This document shows positions 12,567 to 21,999 of a stretch of DNA of 64,000 nucleotides, one piece after another. The position numbers and the translations under genes are program-made. The notes beneath the pieces are model-generated. The model was not told the origin of the DNA. It ran no database searches and saw nothing but the letters and a program-made list of their open reading frames with translations. The DNA lies in NCBI GenBank assembly GCA_036346225.1, contig JARFIW010001750.1:2728001-2792000 (forward strand). The letters are read 5' to 3'. Origin of the DNA: Platerodrilus igneus (taxonomy: Eukaryota > Arthropoda > Insecta > Coleoptera > Lycidae). Positions within the stretch are counted from its first letter, which is position 1. The number at the start of each line of letters is the position of its first letter.

Positions 12567-13608
12567 GTAAGTTTTTTTATTGCGCTTATATCCAATGAGT
12601 TTCTGTATCTTCTCATAGGATTATTGAATTTCTTGTATTGTCCATATAGATACAGTGGCGCTCAATTCCCCTTTTTCTGTCCATGTTTGTTTATTATTGA
12701 GTTTACGCCATACCCACGCCCATTCTCATTGCTCACCCTTGGGGTAATTCCCAGACTAAGCCGCGAATAACAAAAAAAAAGAATAAAGGTTCACTTGCGT
12801 CCAACGCGTGGAGCTAGATTCATTTCAAGTTTAATTTATTTAATGAATTTAATAAGTACCCCTAATTTCCTATGTTGTAAATATCTTATGAAAAGTGGAT
12901 TAAATGAATTATTATGATTGAAAATATTGGCAGTTTAAAGTTTAATCCTCCTTATTTCGTTACGGTCTTATAACAACACTTAAGTTTCGTGTTGGTTTAA
13001 TTAAAGAAGGTAAAATGAGGTAAGTAGAGAATAACTAAAAAAATTTGTGATTGTGTTATTTTTACTTTAACAGTAATTTTCTGTTTTTTTCTGCAACGGA
13101 TCACAAATGGTGGTCCCTGTTATGTTTAATGATTTTTTTTTCAGATACAATTAGATAAGTACTATAGGCAAGAGTTTCTTTTGAATTATTTGTGTTTAAG
13201 GTTTATTTTTATGTTTATGGGTTTCTGTGTTTTCCTGCAACTTTTGATATTAAACGTGTTAAAATTTAAAAGCCTTGGCATACTTTTTTGAATTAATTGA
13301 GCAGAAACAGAATTAAGTTGCAAGCACTCTTATAGCCTTTACCCTTGAATTTATATTCAGAGTTAGTCGCGTATTGTACTGACAGGAGTTTGTTTGGTCA
13401 ATTGCCATTCTAGTTTACCCTGGACCATACGTATCTTCAGGAAACCCCCGATTTAGTTTTAACATTCTGTTCCGAGTTGTTTGGGGAAGAATATTAAGAA
13501 TAAGAAGAAAATAAAATGAAAAATATAGATAATAAACTGGTAAAACGGTTAACGAAATTGCTTGGTACTTGAAATTGGATTCATTCGGCAATTTCAACTA
13601 ATTTAAAG
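12567..13608. other. Noncoding stretch
   Basis: About 1 kb of AT-rich DNA after the exon-like block. The only longer frame, 13415-13597 on the minus strand, has no recognisable features. Nothing else was seen. Confidence 0.5.
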
Positions 13609-14157
13609 GCTAAAGTTAGAGTAAAAGAGGCGGTGAATTCATCGACAGGATTTAAACTCATAACAAGGCAGCGAAAAGGTGTTATTCATCAGATGAAGAA
13701 AGTATTGGCGATCTGTTGTGACAAACAGGTACAAAATAATATGCCGTTAAATCTTTAATAATTCAAGCTAAGGGTTTTAGCGTTCTTGAGACTTTGAAGT
13801 CACACGAAGCTGAGGATCAAAGGAGAGGTAACAAGCGTGAATGTAGAAAAATTTGTTGACGAATTGGATAAAATAATTAAAAAGGAAGCTACTATCCGAA
13901 ATAGATATCCAATGCGGATGAAACCGGGCTTTGGTGGAAAAAAATGCCCGAAAGGTCATATATCCACAAACAAGCTACGGCATTTTAAAGACAGGATTAC
14001 GTTGTTGTTGAGAGGGAATATCGCGGGGTTTATGTTAAAGCCTTTCCTGATCCATCGCTCCCAAAACTCACGTGTATTAAAGAACGTTAGTAAAACCAAC
14101 TTACCTGTTTACGATCGTACAAATAACAAGACATGGATGGCGCAACATTTATTTTGA
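13609..14157 (+). pseudogene. Unassigned protein fragment, broken by stops
   Basis: One reading frame runs from about 13609 to 14157 with three internal stops between about 13756 and 13800. The part before the stops reads SSTGFKLITRQRKGVIHQMK. The part after them (13837-14157) reads FVDELDKIIKKEATIRNRYP and MKPGFGGKKCPKGHISTNKL and is open for 106 codons. The length and composition of the downstream part suggest a real but dead gene. I do not recognise the family. Its neighbours to the right are the multi-copy proteins also found at 55-60 kb, so it may belong to the same mobile element. Confidence 0.5.
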
Positions 14158-14159
14158 GA

Positions 14160-14285
14160 TTGTCATACCAAAACACCATTCAGTATGCCGATTGGCATGC
14201 TACTATTTCAGCATGCTAGAACCCCACTTCAACATGCCAGCTACCATTTCGGCATACCAAAACCCCATATCCCCATACAAAATGG
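14160..14285. repeat. Short degenerate repeats around GGCATGCTACTATTTC
   Basis: Two to three degenerate copies of a block of about 40 bp run in tandem. The first reads GGCATGCTACTATTTCAGC followed by ..CTAGAACCCC; the second reads GCCAGCTACCATTTCGGC followed by ATACCAAAACCCC. No coding or transposon feature explains them. Confidence 0.55.
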
Positions 14286-14479
14286 GCACGAAATGTATCC
14301 TAAATTACCTATAATAAGTTCGGTAGGGTACGAGTTTAAGCCGTTAAAGTATTAAAGCCCCTTTGATTTTATTATATGATTTCAATTTCTCTATAAAAAG
14401 AAGATTGTTATACAGAAAACAAACGAACTCAAAAACACAATGCCCCATCTTAGGGTGGAGGAAATAGATGGGATAGCAT

Positions 14480-15510
14480 AACTTGTTATTGACGGAATTA
14501 CAGAAATTTATATGGAAACAAGGTCCGTTATATTTGCAGCTCGCAAATCTACACATACTGCATATATCCAATTTACTAGTTAGAAAAAGATGTAGAAAAC
14601 TAATTCGTAAACGTAAATATAAAATAAGAAATAAAATGGTTGTTACAACAGCCGGCAGTAAACATAAACAATTTGCGGGCGGGTGTTGCAATGTTTCGAC
14701 CCGTTGGAATGGAGAATGGACATAAAGATGCATATTATTTGTTACAGGGTTTCCTAAAAAAGTAATTTTGCTGCTATCCCCATGCAGAATGAGTACTAAA
14801 TGCATACTAAATTACCCAAAATGACTCCAAAATCCGTACCTAGCTCCAAATAGTCGGCGTATGCCTGAACGTAGGCCTAATTTCTTATACACTTATATTC
14901 TTTTGTCGAAGATGAAAAATATATATGCTTCCGAAATGCGTATATGTATTCGAAGAAGCAGTGAAGACATAGCTGATCCCTGCTACTGTAGTGTCCGCAC
15001 CAGTAGATCAAGGTGATCGACTAGTAAGCAAGTAGAGTTTTTATTTATTTTTTATTGTATTAAGTATGGATTTTGTAAAAGTGGAAAAAGTTCACTTTAG
15101 TAGCGCTACGAAATTGAGCCGTTAAAGAAGTTTAACTAAACACAGATTTTAAAAAGCAATTTGATAAGATTTCGGTCAATTATATACCAAGCATGCGGTC
15201 CAGCCAATAGCAAACAGATAGGGAATCAAAGGCTTTATATATAGAGACAAACTTCGGTACATTTTGCAATTCGAAACCTAGACGGTCTCTATGTATCAAA
15301 CTATTGGCTAGAAAAGGAGATAGAGGAGAGTGTCGATTTAAATTTTAAGCTGCGATTAAAATTAGATAAAATTAAAACTACTCCAAAGTAGCCGAAACTA
15401 GGTAACCGAGAGCATAGCGAAGTGGTGATTTTACCTATATGACGTCATCAGGACCTTGGAAAAGTAGCTGAAAATAGGTAGCCGAAAGCACGACGTTGTG
15501 ATGATTTTAC
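14480..15510 (+). pseudogene. Decayed downstream half of the unassigned mobile-element family
   Basis: This block is collinear with 59200-60430 in the same orientation. Shared landmarks are the protein tail near 14520-14640, the stretch around 14650-14800 with GCAGAATGAGTACTAAATG, the block near 14930-15010, a second tail module at 15240-15390 (frame reads YVSNY.LEKEIEE) and the noncoding stretch around ACCTTGGAAAAGTAGCTGAA at 15445-15475. The last segment is part of the inverted terminal region in the 54-62 kb element, so the left part of this region is a relict of a related element. Stops are frequent throughout. Confidence 0.7.
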
Positions 15511-15599
15511 CTATATATGACTGGTGGACTACACGCACCAATTACAGAACCATTTTGTGACAATATAATGTTGGTTAAAATTTGCCACCTTTCTGACGC

Positions 15600-16960
15600 C
15601 GAGAAAACATCTGCAAAGAAAAGGATGTTTATCCTAAAAAAAGAAATTTGTGGTGCATTTAACGGCTATCTACGAGGAAAGTTCGAGCGATTTGTTTCCG
15701 CTAGACATGGTGTTAAAGCTACACTAACAAGATGGGCCAGGGAGTAAAAGAAATTATCGGAAAAGAAGACCTCGAATGCATTAATATAAAATTCCAAAAT
15801 CTTATATGTGGTCCGTACAAAGTGGTACTAGCAGATGTCAAGTTGGAAACTTTATTGAAAAACTACCAGATATATTAGAAGGACTCGAAAAAGATTATTA
15901 TTATCTTTTTGACATGTATGTAACCCAAGATTTTGCTGGCATATTTATCAAGATAGAGATGTGTAATTATTTAACTACAAACCATAGCTTTAGCTACAAG
16001 GACGAATACGAAGGAAACTGCAGTATTATAGTTGACAACGATAAAACTGTGGGAATCAATTGTTTAACATGGCTAACAACCAATGCAAGAATTAAGATAT
16101 AAAACAAATTTGCGTGTCAGATAACAAGTCCTGGTGTTAATAAGCAACTTGGAAATCATATACTAGATTTTTTACGTTGTCCAGATGCAGGTCTAAGGGA
16201 AACATTCGCTTCTACTTTGACCAAAAAACATGGTATTACGCGATTTGAAGCGACAATATACAACTGTACAATTGAAAAATATGTCAGTGCGGGACAGGTG
16301 TATAATCCCTTAAAAGACTGTTTAACCTTATTGGAAAATAGTAAGTTATACTTCCTAAAGACGCCAATGTACTCGGTACCACTTGCCAAAATGTGGAATA
16401 AGCTATCTCACAAGCTACAAAATAGCTGCTGTTTAGTGTGTAATAAACTACTACACTGCGTGTATTGGAGGGAATAGTAATACAAAGAAATTGACTGGCT
16501 TGCAAATTAAGTTGTCCGAAAAATCAGAGGAAAGGGGGAAAATTAATAAAGTATGTGCTTTTGGCAATTAGTTCTAACTATTTAACTGTAAATTATTTGG
16601 AGATAGTAGAGGAGGAAGACAGCCAAGATAAAATAAAAATCTTACACAAGTGCTCCATTAAAGCAGGTATAACATATTTTACACAATCTGCAACGTCATA
16701 TTCTACAATTCCAAAAGAAATAATCATTTCGGAATTGGGGTTGATAAATACGCCTAACATTCGCCCAGAGGTTGTACGACAACGCGTAAATATTGGTAGT
16801 AAACTCTATCCGTATATGCTAAAGGAAATTGCCCCATTATGCACGCCATACGCTGTAAGTGGAAGAAAAACAGGAAATGGTTGCAAAAAGGCGAAAGTTG
16901 GACTACATGGCAAACACTGCGACGATACGCGAACAATACAAAGATGTGTTAGGTAAAGAA
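15600..16960 (+). pseudogene. Unassigned mobile-element protein, main body (copy 1)
   Basis: Fragments in shifting frames form one long protein that is collinear with the minus-strand copy at 58870-58404 plus 56667-55870. Landmarks in order are RHGVKA (15700), KVVLADVKLETLL (15815), NYLTTNHSFSYKDEYEGNCS (15965-16025), NHILDFLRC (16155), KKHGITRFEATIYNCT (16225), FLKTPMYSVPLAKMWNKL (16345), NTKKLTGLQIKLSEK (16475), and PNIRPEVVRQRVNIGSKLYP (16757). At least five frameshifts or stops break it. The sequence recurs in three places here, so it is a mobile family and not a host gene. No standard catalytic motif was recognised; a replication function is only speculation. Confidence 0.7.
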
Positions 16961-16984
16961 CATCTTATGAGAGAAAATAAGGAA

Positions 16985-17575
16985 AAATTATAAGATTATT
17001 TTTTGTGCCGATGGACTGACTTAGATACCTCCGGGTTCTACAAGCTGTATGCATTTGTGGTTACTAAGAAAGACTCTTTTAGTTATGTAGGCGTCCTTAC
17101 GGAAAATGATGGTACTAAATACGTATACTTTTTAAAAGGTTATTGTAAAAACGTATTTGTCAAAATGGCAGATAACATAGACGAACTAAGGAATGCGGGT
17201 TTCGTACCTTGGCGTACACCACACGCAAAGGGGTTCTGCTAAACATTGTATATTTGAATAGTAAAGAACCTTTCGGATCATTTAAACCCGAAGGTCTTAC
17301 AACCTATAACGATCATATATTCCCAAAAGTGGTGGACATGCAACTACGCAACAGTGAGTGGGAGAATAAGGATTCCCTCCAATGCAGACAAGAAGAAGTC
17401 GATCAAGCTAACAAGATGCGTATGCAGAAAAGCAAAATGTATACCAAGGAATGTTTGCAAGAAGCTCTTAATGAGGTTAAACAAGGTGTTGCAACAATGT
17501 ACTCTGCTAGTAAGAAGTGTAGGATTGCGGAGGCTCCCTCTCGCATGTTTCTTGACTTGATTTTACTCTTATAAC
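16985..17575 (+). pseudogene. Unassigned mobile-element protein, C-terminal part (copy 1)
   Basis: This continues the preceding protein. The frame from 17003 reads WTDLDTSGFYKLYAFVVTKK, DSFSYVGVLTENDGTK and DELRNAGFV. After a single-base frameshift near 17215 it continues AYTTRKGVLLNIVYLNSKEP and FGSFKPEGLTTYNDHIFPKV. The same segments occur at 55580-55870 (minus) and 59690-59870 (plus). After about 17360 the frame is rich in charged residues and no longer matches the other copies. Function unknown. Confidence 0.7.
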
Positions 17576-17689
17576 CTCGCCCCCGCGTAGTCGATGTCCG
17601 CCATATTCCAGACAAGTTTACTTTGCGTCTGTACTTTCTACTAGAATTAGAAGCCGCGCAATACTTTTATACAAATTTTAATAAGTTTG

Positions 17690-18290
17690 ATATAAGTTAT
17701 AAGGGTACAATTCTCCCGAGGGTCGCTTCGATTAAAAAAATTCTTAAAGATTTGGTTTCCCAGAAAAATCTAAACTAAACTTATGACGATTTCGGGTAAC
17801 ATCCTAAAATCGAGGTTATAATTTTTGTAAGGGTGGTTTGATTTAAATAATTCCCACGGTTTTAAATTATCCTGAAAAATTTTGGTTTAAAGCGAATATC
17901 TCGGGTAACCAAAAAGGATTTATAGATGGAGTTAAAATTAAATAAACAAAAAATTTAAAGGTTCGGGGCTTTAACAGGGCGTAACTTTGTAAGGGTGGTC
18001 CGATTTGAATAATTTTGACGGATTTAGATTGCCCGAGAGGCTTTAACAGGGTGTAACTTTGCAAGGGTGGTCTGATTTGAAAAATTTCAACGGATTTATA
18101 TTGCTCTAGAAATTCTCGATAAGGTGCATATGGATAGTCAAAGAAAACTCTTATCTAGGTTAGATATGAATGCAATGAGCAAAAACTTGGTGTACGAGGC
18201 TTTAATAGGGTGTAACTTTGAAAGGGATAGTCCGATTTTTAAAATTCTAACAGGGTTAGATCGCCCGGGAAATTTGGGTGCAGGTCCGAT
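17690..18290. repeat. Degenerate tandem repeat (GTAACTTTGTAAGGGTGGTC type)
   Basis: Four to five imperfect copies of a block of roughly 75-150 bp follow one another. Core copies are at about 17800-17880, 17965-18040, 18041-18115 and 18193-18275, with a weaker one near 17690-17760. Each contains a version of TAACTTTGTAAGGGTGGTCC, then GATTTGAATAATTTTGACGG, then a TTGCCCGA-like end. The repeat sits between two decayed protein blocks of the mobile family and is not coding. Confidence 0.7.
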
Positions 18291-18524
18291 TAACAGACTC
18301 CCTAATACTCTCCAGGAACCGAAATACGGGAAAACCCTGTTACTATTCTACTAATAGTAATTTGCGCGGGAAGTTTTTGAAAAATGTGTGCCTACTAAAC
18401 ATAACGTAATGCCAAAATATGTGGATGTGAACAGATTATTAGATAGAAGGGTTGGAAATTATTAACAAAAAGTATACACATTCAATACGTGTTCCGTGTA
18501 GGGCGAATTTTACTTAGAAACAAG

Positions 18525-18670
18525 GTTCTATATATTATAGTTTAAAAATCAGGACGCGCTGTATGTATCCAACTATTGACTAGAAAAGGAAATTGACGAA
18601 AGAGATGTAGATTTCAATTTTAAAATTAGAGTTAATTGGGATAGGTTAAATAATTACTGCAAATTAACAT
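18525..18670 (+). pseudogene. C-terminal tail module of the unassigned family
   Basis: This short block encodes the family's end: near 18555 the frame reads LYVSNY, a stop, then LEKEIDERDVDFNFKIRVNW. Related modules are at about 14520, 15245, 55465-55320 (minus), 59205 and 60045. Here it is detached from the main body. Confidence 0.65.
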
Positions 18671-20041
18671 AAGAAATTGGTAGTCATTGTGTGTATAGAT
18701 ATGTTTATTGTTTTTTGCAATTAAATAAAAAAAAGCACGTTTCATCATAGTTTATCAAAAGCATCTTCAAAAGTTTATTTTAAACGGAGGTCATACGTTT
18801 CCGAAAGTATCCGACTGCAATTTTAACACTGATTATGAATAATATTTTTGTATTTACAGTCAATAAACGAGAAACTTGTTCCAATGTTAGAATTCTTGCA
18901 GAGACCGCTCCCGCTTAATATATATCAAAGAGGTTAATGATAATTGTTTCCTTAAGCAGTCCCAAACTAACCCGATAATTGTAACCTAATAGAATAGAAA
19001 GGGGCTATCAGAAAAATTTTCTTCATCGATAAGATGATTAATATTTCACTTTTGTGATCGTTTTATAAAATTCAATGCATCAAAGGTAAGCTGAAAGAGT
19101 GTTCAATCTGTTTAAATGATATCAACGTTGAAGATTTCTACTGTTTTTTTTTTGTTAATGAAGTAAGTTTACACGAACTGACTATCATATAACTCTAAGC
19201 TTTTAAGTGTTTTTTTCTGTTAATTTGTTCACTTTCACTTGAGTGTTCAACCTTTAACAAACAACTATCGATCTATCGTTTCCCGTACAAACTTAGGATA
19301 TAAATTAGACTATCTTCTTTAATTATTTCTTCCTCACGAATTAGGGGACAAATAACAACTTCGTGTAGTTTTTATTGGTAAGTTAATGTAATTTTTGATA
19401 GCTTTTGTGACAACATTTTTGAGACTTAATTTTATTATAAGTTTAAATGGTCACATTCTCTTTAAGCTTTTTAAAACACTTAAGTAAAATAAAAAAGATT
19501 AAATTTTGAATTCATTTTTGATTTGCTCTTGTTTGCCGAGACGGTAACAAAAATTGATTTAAACGAATTAAATGCGGCAATGATTCGTAAGCCATTTAAA
19601 AATGTACAAAAAATTTCTAATTAGTTATAAATACAAAATTCTGAGGGTGGGAGCATTAAAAGTAAGATATAACGAATGTGTGCAAGTAAAAGCAATTGAT
19701 TTTAAATGTATTGTACCGCAGAGGCATTTTGAATATCTTAAAGAAGACTTTATTAAAATCTTGATTGAAAAATTATAGTCTACCACAAAACTATTTGCTT
19801 ATTCATTATTCAAGCAGTTTGTATAAGTGTTAATGAACAATTTATAGAGGAATTAATATACAAATTTTTAAAATGTATTTTACCACAAAATAGTTATTAT
19901 TAGTCCAGTTGGTATAAGGTGAAAGTGTAAAATTTGTAAAGAAATAACTATATTGGGTAGACTTTTCTTATAAGCAAAAGTAGTCCTATAAAGGTGTTTG
20001 CTAACACATACCTAGTAGAAAAATTATAAAGAAAAGAAACA
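18671..20041. other. AT-rich noncoding stretch
   Basis: No recognisable gene, RNA or repeat unit. It separates the last tail module from the next broken open frame. Confidence 0.5.
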
Positions 20042-20600
20042 ATGGTTTATATTTTGGATTTTCAAGGTTTCCCGTAAAAGTCAAGCAACTTGTTTGTTAA
20101 GAAAATAGCGGTTCTTAATACGCAACCGGGAGAATTATGGCATGAAACTTTAGATATGCCCTTGTTTAATGTGAACTCGAGTGAGGATTTCCAAGGACAG
20201 AACAATTTTTACAAAAATCAACTACACGCGTTAAAATGGGACACTCCTTCCACCAGTGGATTATGTGCACTACATTTAAACCTCATTTTTCAAGAGATTG
20301 TATCTGCAAATGGCACCATTTATATAAAAGGGATACAAAAGAAACACATTATCACTAAGTACTTACCAGCAAATATTTTTGTGAATATGGAAGAACTTGA
20401 AGTGCAAAAATCACCTACACGCCTTAAAATGGGACACTCCGTCCACCAGCGGATTATGTGACTACATTTGAACCTGATTTTGCAAGAGATGATGCCTGCG
20501 AATGCCGACATTTATGTAAAAAAAAAACAGAAAAAATACATTATCTCTGAGTACTTACCAGCAAATATTGTTGTGAATATGGAAGAACTTTAAGTTTTAA
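20042..20600 (+). pseudogene. Broken ORF of an insect multi-copy family (VYILDFQGF start)
   Basis: Starting at ATG 20042 the frame reads MVYILDFQGFP, hits a stop at 20075-20077, then continues FVKKIAVLNTQPGELWHETL to 20461. The start (hydrophobic strand, then DFQGF, then a VKK.AVL strand) resembles an uncharacterised family repeated in many insect genomes; this is recalled and not searched. The later part reads GTIYIKGIQKK and ANIFVNMEEL. A 193 bp tandem duplication repeats that part out of frame. An RNase H-like fold is conceivable from the D-containing strand but is not shown. Confidence 0.5.
20215..20600 (+). repeat. 193 bp tandem duplication
   Basis: The block beginning near CTACACGCGTTAAAATGGG (20222) recurs beginning CTACACGCCTTAAAATGGG (20415), with a 193 bp period and about 10-15 percent divergence by eye. 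Both units end with the stretch GTGAATATGGAAGAACTT. It duplicates the C-terminal half of the ORF it lies in. Confidence 0.85.
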
Positions 20601-20869
20601 ATTTGAAAATTTTAAGAAAAAAGAGCGATCGACGAAACCACTGTCTCTTACATGTAATCAATTCTTGTGCAATGTAAAATGTAGTTTTGATAAAAAATGT
20701 TTTATTTTAAATAAAGTTTTTTTACTGATGAAGCATTATTTTTAATTAAAATGGGTTTACTAAAGTATGAAACTGGTCGGTAAAATAAAATAGAGTAAAT
20801 TTCTTGTTAAGATATAAAGATGTTTTTCTTCTAATAAACCTACCTAGGAAGGTCTCGAAAAAATTAATA

Positions 20870-21640
20870 TATTAGTACACCTCTCAAATAAAAGAAGTTG
20901 TTATATGGTAGATAATGTATATGATTCATTAAAGGATTATCTAACTTTGTTAGAAGACTGAAAATTATACTTGCGAAATTCATCGGTGTTCTTGGTTTCG
21001 ATTGCAAAGATGTGGAAAAACCTAACCGAAAATTTTCAAAGTAGTTGTTGTCTTGTATTTTTAGTATCATTCTATGGTATGTTTGTTGGAAAAACAACAA
21101 TAAAAGAAAACTGATTGAATTACAGCTTAAGTTACTACACAATATTAAGAACAGCAGTAAAATTATAAATTACGTCATTTCCGCATTAAGCTTTAACTGC
21201 TTACCCATTAACTACGTGCAAGTCATAGAAGATGGAGCAAACAAGGTAGGTATATTAATTACACAGAAATGTTACGTTAAAGACAGAGGCGCATTTTTTA
21301 CAAAGCCTTGAACATCCTGCTCGCCAATTCCATAAAGTATAGACATCGTCGATATAGGACTGGTCGCTACAAGCAAGGTTTCTCCGCAAATTTTAAGAAA
21401 ACGAACCAATGTATACAATAAATCGTTAAAGAAACAGAATCTGTGTCAGCTATTAATGTACAATCGATTAAGAAAAGAAAATTAGAATTGAAAGAAGTAG
21501 ATTTAAAAAAAAGGAAGTTGGAGTACGAAGCAAAGACTATCGCACTAAAAGAACAGTAAAAACATCTAGTACAATAAAAATTCAGGATGGAATAATTAAA
21601 CGAGAGGTTAATAAATCATTTTAAAACACACTGGAAAAAT
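20870..21640 (+). pseudogene. Unassigned mobile-element protein (copy 2, strongly decayed)
   Basis: This is a more degraded copy of the protein at 16300-16700. In changing frames it gives DSLKDYLTLLED, IAKMWKNL, SSCCLVF, SALSFNCLPINYVQVIEDGA (21180-21240) and KVGILITQKCYVK, matching the collinear segments of copy 1. Downstream (about 21450-21560) a frame rich in K and E reads KKRKLELKEVDLKKRKLEYE, a probable coiled coil that may belong to a different protein. Several stops break each frame. Confidence 0.6.
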
Positions 21641-21999
21641 TTGGATACACCTGACGTATATAATGTTTCTGCATTTTACTGTTAGGAACGTTGAAACACT
21701 TTTGCCCGTGTTTCAGAAGATAAAAGTGTATCTGCTCTCTCTGGACATCACTCCAGCTTGAGCGATGAGCAGGGGGTTCATGGAAAAACTAAAATGTAAA
21801 AGAATTGAAAGTAGGCGCCATCATACCCGTTTAAACACTAGATATTGTGAACCTAGCGATGTTGTAGGATTCCTAAGCTAAGTATACCTAATAACAAATG
21901 ATTCACTACGAACATGGTATGCTTGAAATAAAAGCAAGTTTGTAAAATACAACAGGAGACAGAACTTTACGTCTCAAAATGATAATAAAATAAGTAATA
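21641..21999. other. Noncoding stretch before LINE 3' end
   Basis: About 350 bp with no recognised protein. The right part may be the 3' untranslated end of the minus-strand LINE that follows, but no poly-A or repeat tail marks the boundary. Confidence 0.4.

Noticed and set aside
13837..14157. Identification as a specific viral structural or replication protein
   Set aside because: The basic, compact ORF suggested a virus-like protein but no diagnostic motif was found; naming a function would be a guess.
14344..14805. 153-codon minus-strand ORF
   Set aside because: It lies antisense over a region that matches 59200-59520 on the plus strand; the plus-strand frames carry the family signal, so this is a chance frame.
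17690..18290. CRISPR array
   Set aside because: The repeats are degenerate and irregularly spaced with no unique spacers, and the context is eukaryotic.
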